64,000 bases of DNA, taken from contig CAMJZV010000004.1 in the NCBI GenBank assembly GCA_946410305.1, forward strand, positions 62,001-126,000, given 5' to 3'. This stretch comes from an uncultured Prevotellaceae bacterium. GTDB taxonomy: Bacteria > Bacteroidota > Bacteroidia > Bacteroidales > Bacteroidaceae. Positions within the stretch are counted from its first letter, which is position 1. Each line of letters begins with the position of its first letter. The notes below the pieces were generated by a model. The model was not told the DNA's origin. It saw only the letters and a list, made by a program, of their open reading frames with translations, and did not search any database. The position numbers were made by a program, and so were the translations under genes. Positions 27,756 through 37,321 of the stretch are shown in pieces.

Positions 27756-28370
27756 TTACTCTTGTTTCGTTGCACCAGTTTCGCCATCAGTCGGCGTAAC
27801 CTTATAGGCGTTGTACGCATTGTTCACAGCCTTGAGGAAAGCACGACTGGTAATGGTTGATGCGGTAATGGCATCTACCTGTCCACCATCCTTCGAAACG
27901 GTTAGCGGTTCAGCAGGCGACTTACCAATGATATCACCCTTCTGACCCTTCTGGAACCACTGGTCTGCCTTGGCACCCAAGCCTGGTGTCTCAGCATGCT
28001 CCAACAGCGTATATCCGAGGATGCTTCCCTCAGAATCAAAACCTACGAGCACCTTCAGGTCGCCGCCAAAGCCCATCGTGGTAGACTGTACGGCAGCCCC
28101 CAGATCCTTACCCTGTGCGTCCTTCACATTATATATAATAAAGGTGTGCTCCTTGCCATCAACTGTCTGCTTGACCTCTACAGGCTCAGCAACGACTAAA
28201 TCGTTGCAAACCATGACAGCCTTGATGCCATCTGCCAGCGCTTTCTCTTTCTGTTGCTGGATAGGACCTTCCGTAAGATGGTTCACAAAGGCGAGGATTC
28301 CACCCATGACGACTGCTACCAACGTGAGTACCAGCGTCATATTCGTTAAAGATGATTCTAACTTCTTCAT
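27756..28370 (-). CDS. rnfG: Rnf complex subunit RnfG
   Basis: The 204-residue protein has one N-terminal helix (about 11-29) and a periplasmic FMN-binding domain. The flavin is covalently attached to a threonine in the family motif, here within DAITASTITSR near residue 170. HAETPGLGAKADQWF is also typical. The gap to rnfD contains TTAAAGAT words. Confidence 0.93.
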   Translation of the reverse strand: MKKLESSLTNMTLVLTLVAVVMGGILAFVNHLTEGPIQQQKEKALADGIKAVMVCNDLVVAEPVEVKQTVDGKEHTFIIYNVKDAQGKDLGAAVQSTTMGFGGDLKVLVGFDSEGSILGYTLLEHAETPGLGAKADQWFQKGQKGDIIGKSPAEPLTVSKDGGQVDAITASTITSRAFLKAVNNAYNAYKVTPTDGETGATKQE

Positions 28371-28404
28371 AATTTTTAATCTTTAATAATTCATCTTTAA
28401 TTTA
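28371..28404 (-). repeat. TTAAAGAT words between rnfD and rnfG
   Basis: Minus-strand copies of ATTAAAGAT and TTAAAGATT follow the rnfD stop codon and fill the 31-base gap. Confidence 0.55.
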
Positions 28405-29397
28405 TTTCGCAGGTACCTCCCCGAAACGTTTTGGTTTAATATAAGTGTTGATGAGCGGTGTGAACGCATTCATGATTAGAATAGCAAACGACATACCCTC
28501 AGGATAGGCACCCCAGTTACGGATAACTACTGTCAGGAAACCGATACAGACACCATAGATGAGCTGACCCTTGGCAGTCATCGGTGAGGTGACATAGTCG
28601 GTAGCCATAAAGATGGCGCCAAGCATCAGACCACCCGAGAAAATCACGCTGATAGGATCCGCATAGGCAGGACTTGCCAGATGACACAATCCGCTGAACA
28701 CAAATACCGTAGCAATGATGCTGACAGGAATATGCCACGTAATAATCTTCTTCCAGAGCATGTAGGCCAGACCCAGCAGCAGAGCCAGTGCACAGATCTC
28801 ACCCATCGCACCAGCGCCATCGGGATGGTTACCCAGGAAGAGATCAAGTGACGAAGGCAGCTGGTCGAGAATAGAAGCATCACCACTCTTGATGGCATTC
28901 TTCATGATAGACAGCGGCGTAGCACCTGTCTCAGCATCGATGTAGCTGGTTAGCTGACCAACTTTTGGCCACGTAGTCATCTGAGCAGGGAAGGCCACGA
29001 GCAAGGCACAACGGCCTACCAGTGCAGGGTTGAAGAGGTTGTTACCCAATCCACCAAATGTCATCTTAGCCACACCGATGGCGAACAACGCACCAATGAT
29101 GATAATCCAGATGGGCAAGTTAGAGGGCAGGTTCATGCCGAGCAGCAAACCCGTCAGGGCTGCCGAACCGTCCAAGATGGTGTTACGCTCGTTCTTGAGG
29201 ATGTATTTATTGATGGCCCACTCGAAGAAGACACAGGCCACGACGCTCGTTGCACAGACAATGGCTGAGCCAATGCCGAAGAACCAGAACGATACGAGCA
29301 GTGCAGGCAGCAGGGCGATAATGACCCCGTACATGTTCTTCTCGACGCTATCCGTTCCGTGTGCGTGAGGCGATAATGAAACGATTAATTTTCCCAT
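28402..29397 (-). CDS. rnfD: Rnf complex subunit RnfD
   Basis: The 331-residue membrane subunit has about ten helices and the flavinylation motif with TGATPLS near residue 176-182. It works with RnfG in electron transfer coupled to ion pumping. Start MGKLIVSLSPHAHG is typical for the family. Confidence 0.95.
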   Translation of the reverse strand: MGKLIVSLSPHAHGTDSVEKNMYGVIIALLPALLVSFWFFGIGSAIVCATSVVACVFFEWAINKYILKNERNTILDGSAALTGLLLGMNLPSNLPIWIIIIGALFAIGVAKMTFGGLGNNLFNPALVGRCALLVAFPAQMTTWPKVGQLTSYIDAETGATPLSIMKNAIKSGDASILDQLPSSLDLFLGNHPDGAGAMGEICALALLLGLAYMLWKKIITWHIPVSIIATVFVFSGLCHLASPAYADPISVIFSGGLMLGAIFMATDYVTSPMTAKGQLIYGVCIGFLTVVIRNWGAYPEGMSFAILIMNAFTPLINTYIKPKRFGEVPAK

Positions 29398-29403
29398 TGT
29401 TTT

Positions 29404-29440
29404 ATTTCACAATTTGACTATTTCACAATTTGACTATTTC
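29404..29440 (-). repeat. 16-base-period repeat over the rnfC stop codon
   Basis: TTTCACAATTTGACTA is repeated twice with a partial third copy; the rnfC stop (29434-29436) is inside the array. Confidence 0.85.
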
Positions 29441-30801
29441 TTAGCCGCACGAGCGCGGATAATTCCCATAACAGTAGCCTTGGCCTGACGGATGTTGTCG
29501 AGCAGCGGACGGTGGGCAGGACACGTGAACTGGCACGAGCCACACTCGATACAGCTGACAACCTCTTCCTTCTCGGCACGCTCCCAGTTCTTGACAGCAG
29601 CAAGCTTAGCGAGCAAATAGGGTTCCAAGCCCATCGGACAGGCGCTGACACACTTGGCGCAACGGATGCAGGGCTGTGGCTCCTTGCGGAAAGCCTCCTC
29701 GTCAGAGATAATCGTCACAGAGTTGGTTCCCTTACAGATGGGCACCTCAACACTGGTCAGTGCCTTACCCATCATCGGACCACCAGCTAACAGCTTGTTG
29801 TCGCCCTCAGGCATACCGCCACAAGCGTCAATCAGGTCCTTCATGGGCGTTCCCATACGAACCAGGAAGTTGCCAGGGTTCTGCAGTTTCTTACCCGTAA
29901 CAGTGGTATAGCGCTCAAACAGTGGCTTACGCTTCATCACAGCCTCGTAGACAGCAAAGGCAGTACCTACGTTCTGCACGATGGCACCCACATTGACAGG
30001 AATAGCGGGAGGTGCAGGCACCTGACGATTGATGACAGCATCCACGAGCTGTTTCTCACCGCCCTGCGGATAGCGCTGAGCCAGAGGTACTACCTCGACG
30101 CTGTATTCCGAAGCGGCAAACGCTTCGGCACACTTTTTCGTAAGCAACTCAATGGCGGCGGACTTGTTGGTCTCAATGCCAATGTAACCCTTGGTGACCT
30201 TCGCACCCTTCATCAGAAGTTCCAAGCCTACCAGTATCTCGTCAGCATGCTCCATCATCAGACGGTAGTCAGCAGTGATATAGGGCTCACACTCTACAGC
30301 GTTGATAATCACGCACTCAGCCTTCGCCGTAGGTGGGGGACAGAGCTTGATGAAGGTGGGGAAACAGGCACCACCCATACCTACGACACCAGCGGTCTTG
30401 ATGCGCTCAACGATCTCCTCGGGGGTCAGTTCAGGATGGTCTTTCACCAGCTCCAGCTTGTCAGAGCGGTCGATAGTCTCTTCCCACTCATCGCCCTCTA
30501 CATTAATGATAATCACTGGCTTGCGATAGCCGGTAGCGTCGATGGCAGTATCAATCTTGAAAACGGTACCGCTAACCGATGAATAGATAGGAGCCGACAC
30601 AAAGCCACCAGCTTCGGCAATCATCGTGCCCACCTTTACCTTGTCGCCCTTCTGGACAACAGGTTTGGCAGGGGCACCAATATGCTGACCCAATGGGAAG
30701 ATGGCCTGCTTGGGCAGTGCAGCTACCTTCGTAGCTACCTCGTGCGTCAGCTTATTCTCTTCGGGGTGTACACCACCGATACGGAATGTTCTTACGTTCA
30801 T
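29434..30801 (-). CDS. rnfC: Rnf complex subunit RnfC
   Basis: The 455-residue cytoplasmic subunit binds NADH and FMN. GGIHPEEN-like start (RIGGVHPEENK), GMGGACFPTFIK near residue 135, and two [4Fe-4S] motifs CIRCAKCVSACP and CIECGSCQFTCP near 375 and 414 are present. Its ATG overlaps the rnfB stop by 4 bases. Confidence 0.96.
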   Translation of the reverse strand: MNVRTFRIGGVHPEENKLTHEVATKVAALPKQAIFPLGQHIGAPAKPVVQKGDKVKVGTMIAEAGGFVSAPIYSSVSGTVFKIDTAIDATGYRKPVIIINVEGDEWEETIDRSDKLELVKDHPELTPEEIVERIKTAGVVGMGGACFPTFIKLCPPPTAKAECVIINAVECEPYITADYRLMMEHADEILVGLELLMKGAKVTKGYIGIETNKSAAIELLTKKCAEAFAASEYSVEVVPLAQRYPQGGEKQLVDAVINRQVPAPPAIPVNVGAIVQNVGTAFAVYEAVMKRKPLFERYTTVTGKKLQNPGNFLVRMGTPMKDLIDACGGMPEGDNKLLAGGPMMGKALTSVEVPICKGTNSVTIISDEEAFRKEPQPCIRCAKCVSACPMGLEPYLLAKLAAVKNWERAEKEEVVSCIECGSCQFTCPAHRPLLDNIRQAKATVMGIIRARAAKK

Positions 30802-31691
30802 GCTTGTTCCTCCTTTTCTTTAGTGGGATTATCCCCAGCGGGCGAACCGCTGGGCACGGGTTTAGGTGCAGGGAAATTCACGGCGTGGATAGAACCTGTG
30901 GGACAAACAGCCACACACTTACGGCACAGACGGCACTTCGTGTGGTCGATGTACGACACGTTGTTCTCAACGGTGATGGCACCAAACGGGCACTCCTTCG
31001 CACACTTGCCGCAGCCGATACAAGCAGCCTTACAAGCCTTCATGGCTACAGGTCCCTTGTCCTTGTTGACACAAGACACGAACACTCTCCTACCCTTCGG
31101 ACCCTTCTTACGCAGCTCAATGATGTTGCGTGGACAAGCCTTCACACAGGCACCACAAGCCACACACTTCTCCTCGTCAACCTCAGGGAGTCCGGTCTCT
31201 GGGTTCATGTGGATGGCATCAAACTGACAAGCGGCAACACAGTCGCCACAGCCCAGACAGCCGAAACCGCAGGCTGTCTCACCAGCACCACAAGAGTTCA
31301 TAGCAGCACACGTGCGCAATCCACTGTACTCCGCAATCTTCGGACGCAGGGCACATGTTCCGTTACAACGCACTACAGCCACCATCGGCTCACCATTAGC
31401 GATGGCCATTCCCAACAGGTCGGCCACCTTGCCCATCACTTCTTGTCCTCCGACAGGACACATCAGTCCGTCGAGGCTGCCAGCATCGGCACCCTTGACG
31501 AGTGCATCAGCCAGTCCGCCACAACCAGCGAAGCCGCATCCACCACAGTTGGCGCCAGGCAACTGTTCTGTCACCTGTGCAATGCGCGGATCTTCATAGA
31601 CGGCGAATTTTTTTGAGCAGGCAAACAGTACCAAGGCGGCAATCAGTCCGATGGCACCTAGTACAGCTACTGCAATCAACATAAAATCCAT
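30798..31691 (-). CDS. rnfB: Rnf complex subunit RnfB
   Basis: The 297-residue ferredoxin-like subunit has an N-terminal helix (5-24), the LPGANCGGCGFAGC cluster motif near residue 44-57, and further clusters in CLGCGDCVAACQ, CVACGACVKACP, CIGCGKCAKECP and CRLCRKCVAVCP. It takes electrons from reduced ferredoxin. The C-terminus is a short P/K/E-rich tail. Confidence 0.96.
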   Translation of the reverse strand: MDFMLIAVAVLGAIGLIAALVLFACSKKFAVYEDPRIAQVTEQLPGANCGGCGFAGCGGLADALVKGADAGSLDGLMCPVGGQEVMGKVADLLGMAIANGEPMVAVVRCNGTCALRPKIAEYSGLRTCAAMNSCGAGETACGFGCLGCGDCVAACQFDAIHMNPETGLPEVDEEKCVACGACVKACPRNIIELRKKGPKGRRVFVSCVNKDKGPVAMKACKAACIGCGKCAKECPFGAITVENNVSYIDHTKCRLCRKCVAVCPTGSIHAVNFPAPKPVPSGSPAGDNPTKEKEEQA

Positions 31692-31718
31692 AAATCTTAA
31701 AATATTTGTTTTAGTTTG

Positions 31719-32132
31719 TTATGATTCTATCTTAAAGGCCAGTTGCTCGCGCATCTTGTCGCGCAACAGCCATAATATTAAATAATAAGGTATGAGAGCT
31801 ACCAAGGCACCCAGCGCTGCCCATCCCTCATTGCCAGTCAACAACAATACCAGCACCAATACCGCCATCAGCAGCACAAAAGGCACTCCAAAAGCCCATA
31901 GCAACGCCTTGGCAGCCACCTGTCCGGATGTCGAGACAGTAACCTGTTGCCCGACTTTGTATTTTGCGACGGAGTCGCAGAACACATCAATCACCTTCTC
32001 TTTCGACTCGGCGGCATTGCAGTAACCTGCCACTTTACAGGCAGCACATGCAGAAGTCTGGACGATGCGTACATGAACACAACCATCTTCCATACTCTCT
32101 ATAACCCCCGAATGACTGATTCTTTGATTCAT
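31719..32132 (-). CDS. rseC: RseC/MucC-family membrane protein
   Basis: The 137-residue protein has a cysteine-rich N-terminal domain (SACAACKVAGYC near residue 27-38) and two membrane helices (about 73-90 and 97-118), as in SoxR-reducing-system RseC proteins. In Bacteroidales it commonly leads the rnf operon, where it may act in maturation or redox control of the complex. It has the operon promoter at 32161. Confidence 0.88.
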   Translation of the reverse strand: MNQRISHSGVIESMEDGCVHVRIVQTSACAACKVAGYCNAAESKEKVIDVFCDSVAKYKVGQQVTVSTSGQVAAKALLWAFGVPFVLLMAVLVLVLLLTGNEGWAALGALVALIPYYLILWLLRDKMREQLAFKIES

Positions 32133-32160
32133 TAGTATTGCAATGTCGAGTTTGCAATTG

Positions 32161-32168
32161 CAAAGATA
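32161..32168 (-). promoter_or_regulatory. promoter -7 box of rseC-rnfBCDGEA
   Basis: Minus-strand TATCTTTG, 29 bases before the rseC start; no clear -33 TTTG at the expected distance. Confidence 0.55.
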
Positions 32169-32229
32169 CGAAGAAATAACGAATAATAGATTACTAATTT
32201 CGAAAATTTTGAAAAAAAAGTCGTAATCG

Positions 32230-32261
32230 TTTGCAATTATCCTGCAATTTGTGTACTTTTG
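32230..32261 (+). promoter_or_regulatory. promoter of the gene at 32286
   Basis: TTTG at 32230-32233 and TACTTTTG at 32254-32261, spacing 20, divergent from the rnf promoter. Confidence 0.7.
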
Positions 32262-32285
32262 TATCGTCTAAACTATCTACGACTC

Positions 32286-32726
32286 ATGAAAGCAACCGAA
32301 CAAACATTGCAACAGGCAGAACGTGCCATTCGTAAGACAATCGAGAAATTCCCTCCCTCAGAAGAGGCTTCCTTGCTGACAGACATCCACTTGCGCGTCA
32401 GTCAGGATACGGGAGAGTTGACGACTTTCGACGATGACGACAACGAGATTACCCGTTGTGTCGTAGAGCAATGGATAGACAATAAAGACGACAATTTCTA
32501 TCAGGAGATTGCTGCCACGCTGCGTTCCACCCTTCACAAGCAGCGCGAGAAGATAGAACAGATGTCCATCCTGAAGCCGTTCTCTTTCGTGTTGGAAGAT
32601 GACGACAAGGAGACTATCGAGGAGCTCTATCTGGTAGACGACGACACTGCCATCTTGCACGAAGACCTGATGGTGGGGCTTGATAAGGACCTTGACGACT
32701 TCCTTGACAAGCTGCTGAAAGACTAA
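32286..32726 (+). CDS. acidic conserved hypothetical protein
   Basis: The 146-residue protein has no signal peptide or membrane segment and is very acidic (TTFDDDDNEI, VLEDDDKETIEELYLVDDD, DKDLDDFLDKLLKD). The ATG at 32286 is preferred because the longer frame would begin upstream of the transcription start. No family or function was recognised; it has its own promoter and faces the glucosaminidase gene. Confidence 0.8.
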   Translation: MKATEQTLQQAERAIRKTIEKFPPSEEASLLTDIHLRVSQDTGELTTFDDDDNEITRCVVEQWIDNKDDNFYQEIAATLRSTLHKQREKIEQMSILKPFSFVLEDDDKETIEELYLVDDDTAILHEDLMVGLDKDLDDFLDKLLKD

Positions 32727-32741
32727 CGGCTATTATTACGA

Positions 32742-33662
32742 TTATCTCAGTCGCAAGGGATCGCCGACCTGTATGATATAGTCGGGCGAGAGATCGTTCA
32801 TCTTATATAGGTTCTTTAGGCGAATGCCAAAGCGCTGGGCGATACCATACATAGAGTCGCCAGCCACTACACGATAGACATATCCCTTATATTCCTTGGG
32901 AGCATGACGACGCTTTTTCTTCAGCCAGATGCGCTCGCCTTCCTCAATAGGATCGTCCTTATCGCGCTCATTAAACTTAGCCAGTCGACGATAGTCTACA
33001 TGCACGTCGTTTCCTATTAACTGAAACGTATCTCCCTGTTTCCCAATAACATAGAAATTATCGTTATAGGGAATTACCTGATGCTGTGCAACCTCTGCGA
33101 AAGGCTGATGCGACTTCGATGAGGGGCTTACAAATATGCCACCTCCACCTTTATCATACTTGTCCAGACCATAGAGCTCGATGATTTCTATCAGACGAGT
33201 TGCATACGTCGGACTGGTAGCATAACCACAAGCCTTCAGCCCCTTGGCCCATCCCTTATAGTCAGTCATCTTCAACTGGAACAGACGGCTGTAGCGCTGA
33301 CTGTTTTTCAGAAACAGCGAGTGGTCAATATAGCTGTCCAGTGGATTGTCATAAGCACGGAAACACTCACCACGTTCATCATCGTCGTGATACACCCTGC
33401 TTCCTGACCATCCATTGTTACACTTGATGCCGAAATGATTGTTGCTCTTACGGGCCAGCTCACTCCTACCCGCTCCCGACTCCAGCACGCCCTGCGCCAG
33501 CGTGATGCTGGCAGGAATACCGTATTGGTTCATCTGACCAATGGCCACATCCTTATAATTATCGAAGTAGTCCTGATAGGTTTTGTTCCAAGAAACTGAT
33601 TGCGAAAAGGCTGGAAAAAGAGCCCAAAAGAACATGTAAAGGGAAATTATCGAGCGTTTCAT
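32742..33662 (-). CDS. glucosaminidase (FlgJ/Auto-type) with C-terminal LysM
   Basis: The 306-residue protein has a signal peptide (to about residue 21), a GH73-type N-acetylglucosaminidase domain (35-165, with PASITLAQGVLESGAGRSELA where Glu is the catalytic acid, and NNHFGIKC), a linker, and a LysM domain at the C-terminus (YRVVAGDSMYGIAQRFG, about 260-304). It probably cleaves peptidoglycan glycan strands in the periplasm. Confidence 0.9.
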   Translation of the reverse strand: MKRSIISLYMFFWALFPAFSQSVSWNKTYQDYFDNYKDVAIGQMNQYGIPASITLAQGVLESGAGRSELARKSNNHFGIKCNNGWSGSRVYHDDDERGECFRAYDNPLDSYIDHSLFLKNSQRYSRLFQLKMTDYKGWAKGLKACGYATSPTYATRLIEIIELYGLDKYDKGGGGIFVSPSSKSHQPFAEVAQHQVIPYNDNFYVIGKQGDTFQLIGNDVHVDYRRLAKFNERDKDDPIEEGERIWLKKKRRHAPKEYKGYVYRVVAGDSMYGIAQRFGIRLKNLYKMNDLSPDYIIQVGDPLRLR

Positions 33663-33679
33663 GCTTTTTTTCTACAATT

Positions 33680-33713
33680 TTTGTGCAAAAATAAAGAAAA
33701 ATAATTATATTTG
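33680..33713 (+). promoter_or_regulatory. cytidine deaminase promoter
   Basis: TTTG at 33680-33683 and TATATTTG at 33706-33713, spacing 22. It is interlaced with a divergent promoter. Confidence 0.6.
33686..33693 (-). promoter_or_regulatory. glucosaminidase gene promoter -7 box
   Basis: Minus-strand TATTTTTG, 24 bases before the start at 33662; a TTTG is at 33717-33720 (spacing 23). It lies within the plus-strand promoter. Confidence 0.5.
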
Positions 33714-33732
33714 CAACAAAAATCTGAATATT

Positions 33733-34206
33733 ATGAAAGAACTAGCCCTAAAATCCACTATTTACGCAGCCAATTTCGACGAGCTGACTGATCAGGAGCG
33801 TGAACTCATTGAACAAGCCAAGGCTTCTACCTATAACTCCTACGCCCCCTACTCTCACTTCCATGTGGGTGCTGCTCTTCTGTTGAAGAATGGCGTCATC
33901 GTCCCTGGCTGCAATCAGGAGAACGCCGCCTTCCCCGCTGGCATCTGTGCAGAGCGTAGCGCCTTGTTTGCTGCTGGTGCACAGTATCCAGACCAGCCTG
34001 TGCTGATGCTGGCCATTGCCGTCCGCAACAGTAAGGGAGAGTTCCTGGCAGAGCCTGCCAGCCCCTGTGGCCCTTGTCGACAGGTACTCATCGAGACAGA
34101 GACGCGCTTCAAGCACCCTGTCCGCATCCTGCTCTACGGCACAGACCACACTTACGTCATGGATGGCATCAAGGAACTGATGCCGCTGTCATTTACTCAG
34201 ATTTAG
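33733..34206 (+). CDS. cdd: cytidine deaminase
   Basis: The 157-residue enzyme deaminates cytidine and deoxycytidine to uridine compounds for pyrimidine salvage. Zinc is held by CAERSALF (Cys, Glu acid-base) and PCGPCRQ; YSHFHVGAALLLKNG precedes. The ATG at 33733 follows the promoter. The 3' end overlaps the end of the facing TetR gene by 14 bases. Confidence 0.94.
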   Translation: MKELALKSTIYAANFDELTDQERELIEQAKASTYNSYAPYSHFHVGAALLLKNGVIVPGCNQENAAFPAGICAERSALFAAGAQYPDQPVLMLAIAVRNSKGEFLAEPASPCGPCRQVLIETETRFKHPVRILLYGTDHTYVMDGIKELMPLSFTQI

Positions 34207-34813
34207 CCTCAGCCATCAGTTTGTCGATGGTGTGCAAGCCCTTGTCGGTACAGAATCCGCGCAAGGCTATCAGGAAACAGTTGGAGAACAGTTCTTCAAC
34301 GGAGTACTGCTGTACCAGACTGTTGGTGAGGATATACTGTCCTAGGGCATCGAAGATGTGGGGCACCAGCTCGTAGTTCACATCCGGACGGAAATAACCA
34401 TCATCGACTCCACGCTTCATAAACGCCAGGAATCCCTCGCGCGACTTCTGCTGTGCCTCCTTCATGTGCTGAACCAGCCTTGGATATTTCATCAGATCCA
34501 GATAGAAGTCAGGATTCACCGCCCTCACCTCCTCCACCTTCATGTGGTAAGCCTCCATGATGATGTCTATCACATGATGGCGCTCATCCTCCGCATAACT
34601 ATGCAGATATTCACGCTTACGATCGTCATAGACCTTCATACCTTCAAAGAGCAACGTCTCCTTGTCCTTGAAGATTTCATACAGCGTACGCTTGGAAATA
34701 CCAAGCTCATTAGCAAGATCATCCATCTTCACAGCACGAATGCCATGCATCGAGAAATCCTGCATGGCTTTCTCAATGATGCGCTCTCTTAAAGAGACTC
34801 GATAGGCTGTCAT
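34193..34813 (-). CDS. TetR-family transcriptional regulator
   Basis: The protein (206 residues from the ATG at 34813) has the TetR helix-turn-helix MDDLANELGISKRTLYEIF close to its N-terminus, and a helical ligand domain. An alternative ATG at 34831 adds six residues; a TTG at 34840 would leave almost no leader after the promoter at 34851. It is divergent from the malic enzyme gene and has a promoter facing it, so it may control itself or that gene; the ligand is unknown. Confidence 0.85.
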   Translation of the reverse strand: MTAYRVSLRERIIEKAMQDFSMHGIRAVKMDDLANELGISKRTLYEIFKDKETLLFEGMKVYDDRKREYLHSYAEDERHHVIDIIMEAYHMKVEEVRAVNPDFYLDLMKYPRLVQHMKEAQQKSREGFLAFMKRGVDDGYFRPDVNYELVPHIFDALGQYILTNSLVQQYSVEELFSNCFLIALRGFCTDKGLHTIDKLMAEAKSE

Positions 34814-34850
34814 TTCTTTCAAAACTTGCATAAATATCAATTTCTGAGTG

Positions 34851-34858
34851 CAAAGTTA
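34851..34858 (-). promoter_or_regulatory. tetR promoter -7 box
   Basis: Minus-strand TAACTTTG, 37 bases before the start at 34813; no good -33. Confidence 0.5.
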
Positions 34859-34900
34859 CTAAAAAGATTAAAAAACCGCACGTTTTTGCAGAGTTTTTAT

Positions 34901-34908
34901 TACTTTTG
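34901..34908 (+). promoter_or_regulatory. malic enzyme promoter -7 box
   Basis: TACTTTTG, 45 bases before the ATG at 34954. The 140-base divergent region has no palindrome that clearly marks a TetR operator. Confidence 0.55.
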
Positions 34909-34953
34909 CCGAAAATTTTCTCAAAACAGCACTAATAATACACACAACACAAA

Positions 34954-37254
34954 ATGGTAAAGATCTCGAAAGAAGCAGCTTTAGCTTATCATGAAGCTGG
35001 CCGTCCTGGCAAAATTGAAGTCAAGCCCACCAAGGCTTATCGTACTCAGACCGACCTCTCGCTGGCCTATTCGCCAGGTGTCGCCTACCCCTGTCTGGAA
35101 ATCCAGCAGAACCCCGACGATGCGTACAAGTACACGGACAAAGGCAACCTCGTGGCTGTCATCTCAAACGGTACGGCAGTACTGGGTCTGGGCGATATAG
35201 GTGCCATGAGCGGCAAACCCGTTATGGAAGGTAAGGGACTGCTCTTCAAGATCTATGGTGGCATCGACGTCTTCGATATCGAGGTCAACGAGAAAGACCC
35301 AGAGAAGTTCTGCGAGGCTGTAGAGCGCATTGCTCCCACCTTTGGCGGCATCAACCTCGAGGACATCAAGGCTCCTGAGTGTTTCTATATCGAGGAACGT
35401 CTGAAGAAGACCCTCGACATCCCTGTCATGCACGACGACCAGCACGGCACGGCCATTATCTCTGCTGCCGGACTGAAGAACGCCCTGGAGGTGATCAAGA
35501 AGGATATCAAGAAGGCCAAGATTGTCGTCAACGGTGCTGGTGCCGCTGCCATTTCTTGTACCAAACTGTATATGGCCATCGGCGCCCAGAAGGAGAACAT
35601 CGTCATGCTCGACTCCAAGGGCGTCATCTCTGTGGAGCGCACTGACCTGAACGAGCAGAAGAAGTTCTTCGCCACCTCGCGCACCGATATCCACACGTTG
35701 GCAGAGGCCGTCAAGGATGCCGACGTCTTTGTCGGACTGTCCAAGGGTAACGTACTCTCGCAGGATATGGTTCGTTCGATGGCTAAGGATCCTGTCATCT
35801 TCGCGCTGGCCAACCCCGTTCCTGAGATTTCATACGAGGATGCTATGGCTGCCCGTCCTGATGTGCTGATGTCTACTGGTCGTACAGACTATCCCAACCA
35901 GATTAACAACGTCATCGGTTTCCCCTACATCTTCCGTGGTGCCCTCGACGTTCACGCCACCGCCATCAACGAAGAGATGAAGCTGGCTGCCGTTTACGCC
36001 ATTGCCGACCTGGCCAAGAAGCCTGTGCCCGATGTCGTCAACGATGTCTATAAGGTCAACAACCTGAAGTTCGGTCGCAACTACTTCATTCCGAAGCCCG
36101 TTGACCCACGCCTTATCTCTGAGGTCAGCGCTGCTGTTGCCAAGGCTGCCATCGAGAGTGGCGTAGCTCGCAAACCCATCAAGAACTGGAGCAAGTACAA
36201 GCAGTCACTCAGCGTGCTGCTGGGTCAGGAGACCAAGCTCACGCAGAAGCTCTACGCTACTGCTGCTACCCATCCACAGCGTGTGGTCTTTGCAGAGGCT
36301 GTCCACCCCACCATGTTGAAAGCTGCCGTACAGGCCAAGGCCGAAGGCATCTGTCAACCCATCCTGTTGGGTAACGACGAGGTCATTGCCAAGATGGCCA
36401 AGGAACTGGATCTCTCGCTGGACGGCATTGAGATTGTCAACCTGCGCCACCCATCGGAGCAGGAGCGTCGCGAGCGCTATGCCCGCATCCTTACCGAGAA
36501 GCGCCAGCGCGAGGGCTACACCTATCAGGAGGCCAACGACAAGATGTTCGAGCGCAACTACTTCGGCATGATGATGGTCGAGACGGGCGAGGCTGACGCC
36601 TTCCTCACAGGTCTCTACACCAAGTACTCCAACACCATCAAGGTTGTCAACGAGGTCATCGGCATCCGTCCAGAGTTCAAGCACTTCGGCACCATGCACA
36701 TCATCAATTCGCCAAAGGGTACCCTCTATATCGCTGACACGCTGGTCAACGAGAACCCAGATACTGACGCCCTCGTAGATATTGCCAAGCTGGCAGCAAA
36801 CAGCGTGCGTTTCTTCAACGAGAAACCCGTTGTTGCCATGATGAGCCACTCCAACTTCGGTTCTTCACAGAGCGATGGTGCCAAGAAGGTGCGTCGTGCT
36901 GTGGAAATCCTGCAGCAGCAGTATCCTGACATGCCTATCGATGGTGAGTTGCAGCTGGGCTTTGCCCTTGATCAGGAGTTGCGCGACGAGCAGTATCCCT
37001 TCACCCGCCTGAAGGGCAAGAAGGTCAATACGCTGGTATTCCCCAACCTGACGTCAGCACGCTCCAGCTACAAGATGCTGCAGCTGCTCGATGCCGACGT
37101 AGAGATTATCGGCCCGATCCAGATGGGTCTGAACAAGCCTATCCACTTCATCGACTTCGGCGCTTCCGTTCGCGACGTCGTCAACATCGTGGCTGTGGCA
37201 GGCATCGACGCCTACGTCAACAAGATCAAGAACCGCATCAACGCCAACAAGTAA
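34954..37254 (+). CDS. maeB: malic enzyme fused to a phosphotransacetylase-like domain
   Basis: The 766-residue protein has an N-terminal malic enzyme (1-400, with [21 protein letters not shown] and the nucleotide fold [12 protein letters not shown]) and a C-terminal phosphate acetyltransferase-like domain (about 430-766, [19 protein letters not shown] and [15 protein letters not shown]). Such MaeB proteins convert malate and pyruvate with NADP; the PTA domain usually senses acetyl-CoA rather than catalysing. A wobble-paired hairpin follows the stop. Confidence 0.94.
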   Translation: MVKISKEAALAYHEAGRPGKIEVKPTKAYRTQTDLSLAYSPGVAYPCLEIQQNPDDAYKYTDKGNLVAVISNGTAVLGLGDIGAMSGKPVMEGKGLLFKIYGGIDVFDIEVNEKDPEKFCEAVERIAPTFGGINLEDIKAPECFYIEERLKKTLDIPVMHDDQHGTAIISAAGLKNALEVIKKDIKKAKIVVNGAGAAAISCTKLYMAIGAQKENIVMLDSKGVISVERTDLNEQKKFFATSRTDIHTLAEAVKDADVFVGLSKGNVLSQDMVRSMAKDPVIFALANPVPEISYEDAMAARPDVLMSTGRTDYPNQINNVIGFPYIFRGALDVHATAINEEMKLAAVYAIADLAKKPVPDVVNDVYKVNNLKFGRNYFIPKPVDPRLISEVSAAVAKAAIESGVARKPIKNWSKYKQSLSVLLGQETKLTQKLYATAATHPQRVVFAEAVHPTMLKAAVQAKAEGICQPILLGNDEVIAKMAKELDLSLDGIEIVNLRHPSEQERRERYARILTEKRQREGYTYQEANDKMFERNYFGMMMVETGEADAFLTGLYTKYSNTIKVVNEVIGIRPEFKHFGTMHIINSPKGTLYIADTLVNENPDTDALVDIAKLAANSVRFFNEKPVVAMMSHSNFGSSQSDGAKKVRRAVEILQQQYPDMPIDGELQLGFALDQELRDEQYPFTRLKGKKVNTLVFPNLTSARSSYKMLQLLDADVEIIGPIQMGLNKPIHFIDFGASVRDVVNIVAVAGIDAYVNKIKNRINANK

Positions 37255-37273
37255 GATGCAACCCGTATTCATC

Positions 37274-37313
37274 CAACAGCGAGCCCACCATGATTGGTGA
37301 GTTCGTTGTTTTC
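37274..37313 (+). terminator. possible attenuating hairpin after maeB
   Basis: CAACAGCGAGCCCACC pairs with GGTGAGTTCGTTGTT through several G-U pairs, followed by TTTTC. It is weaker than the other terminators in the window. Confidence 0.45.
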
Positions 37314-37321
37314 AAGCGAAA

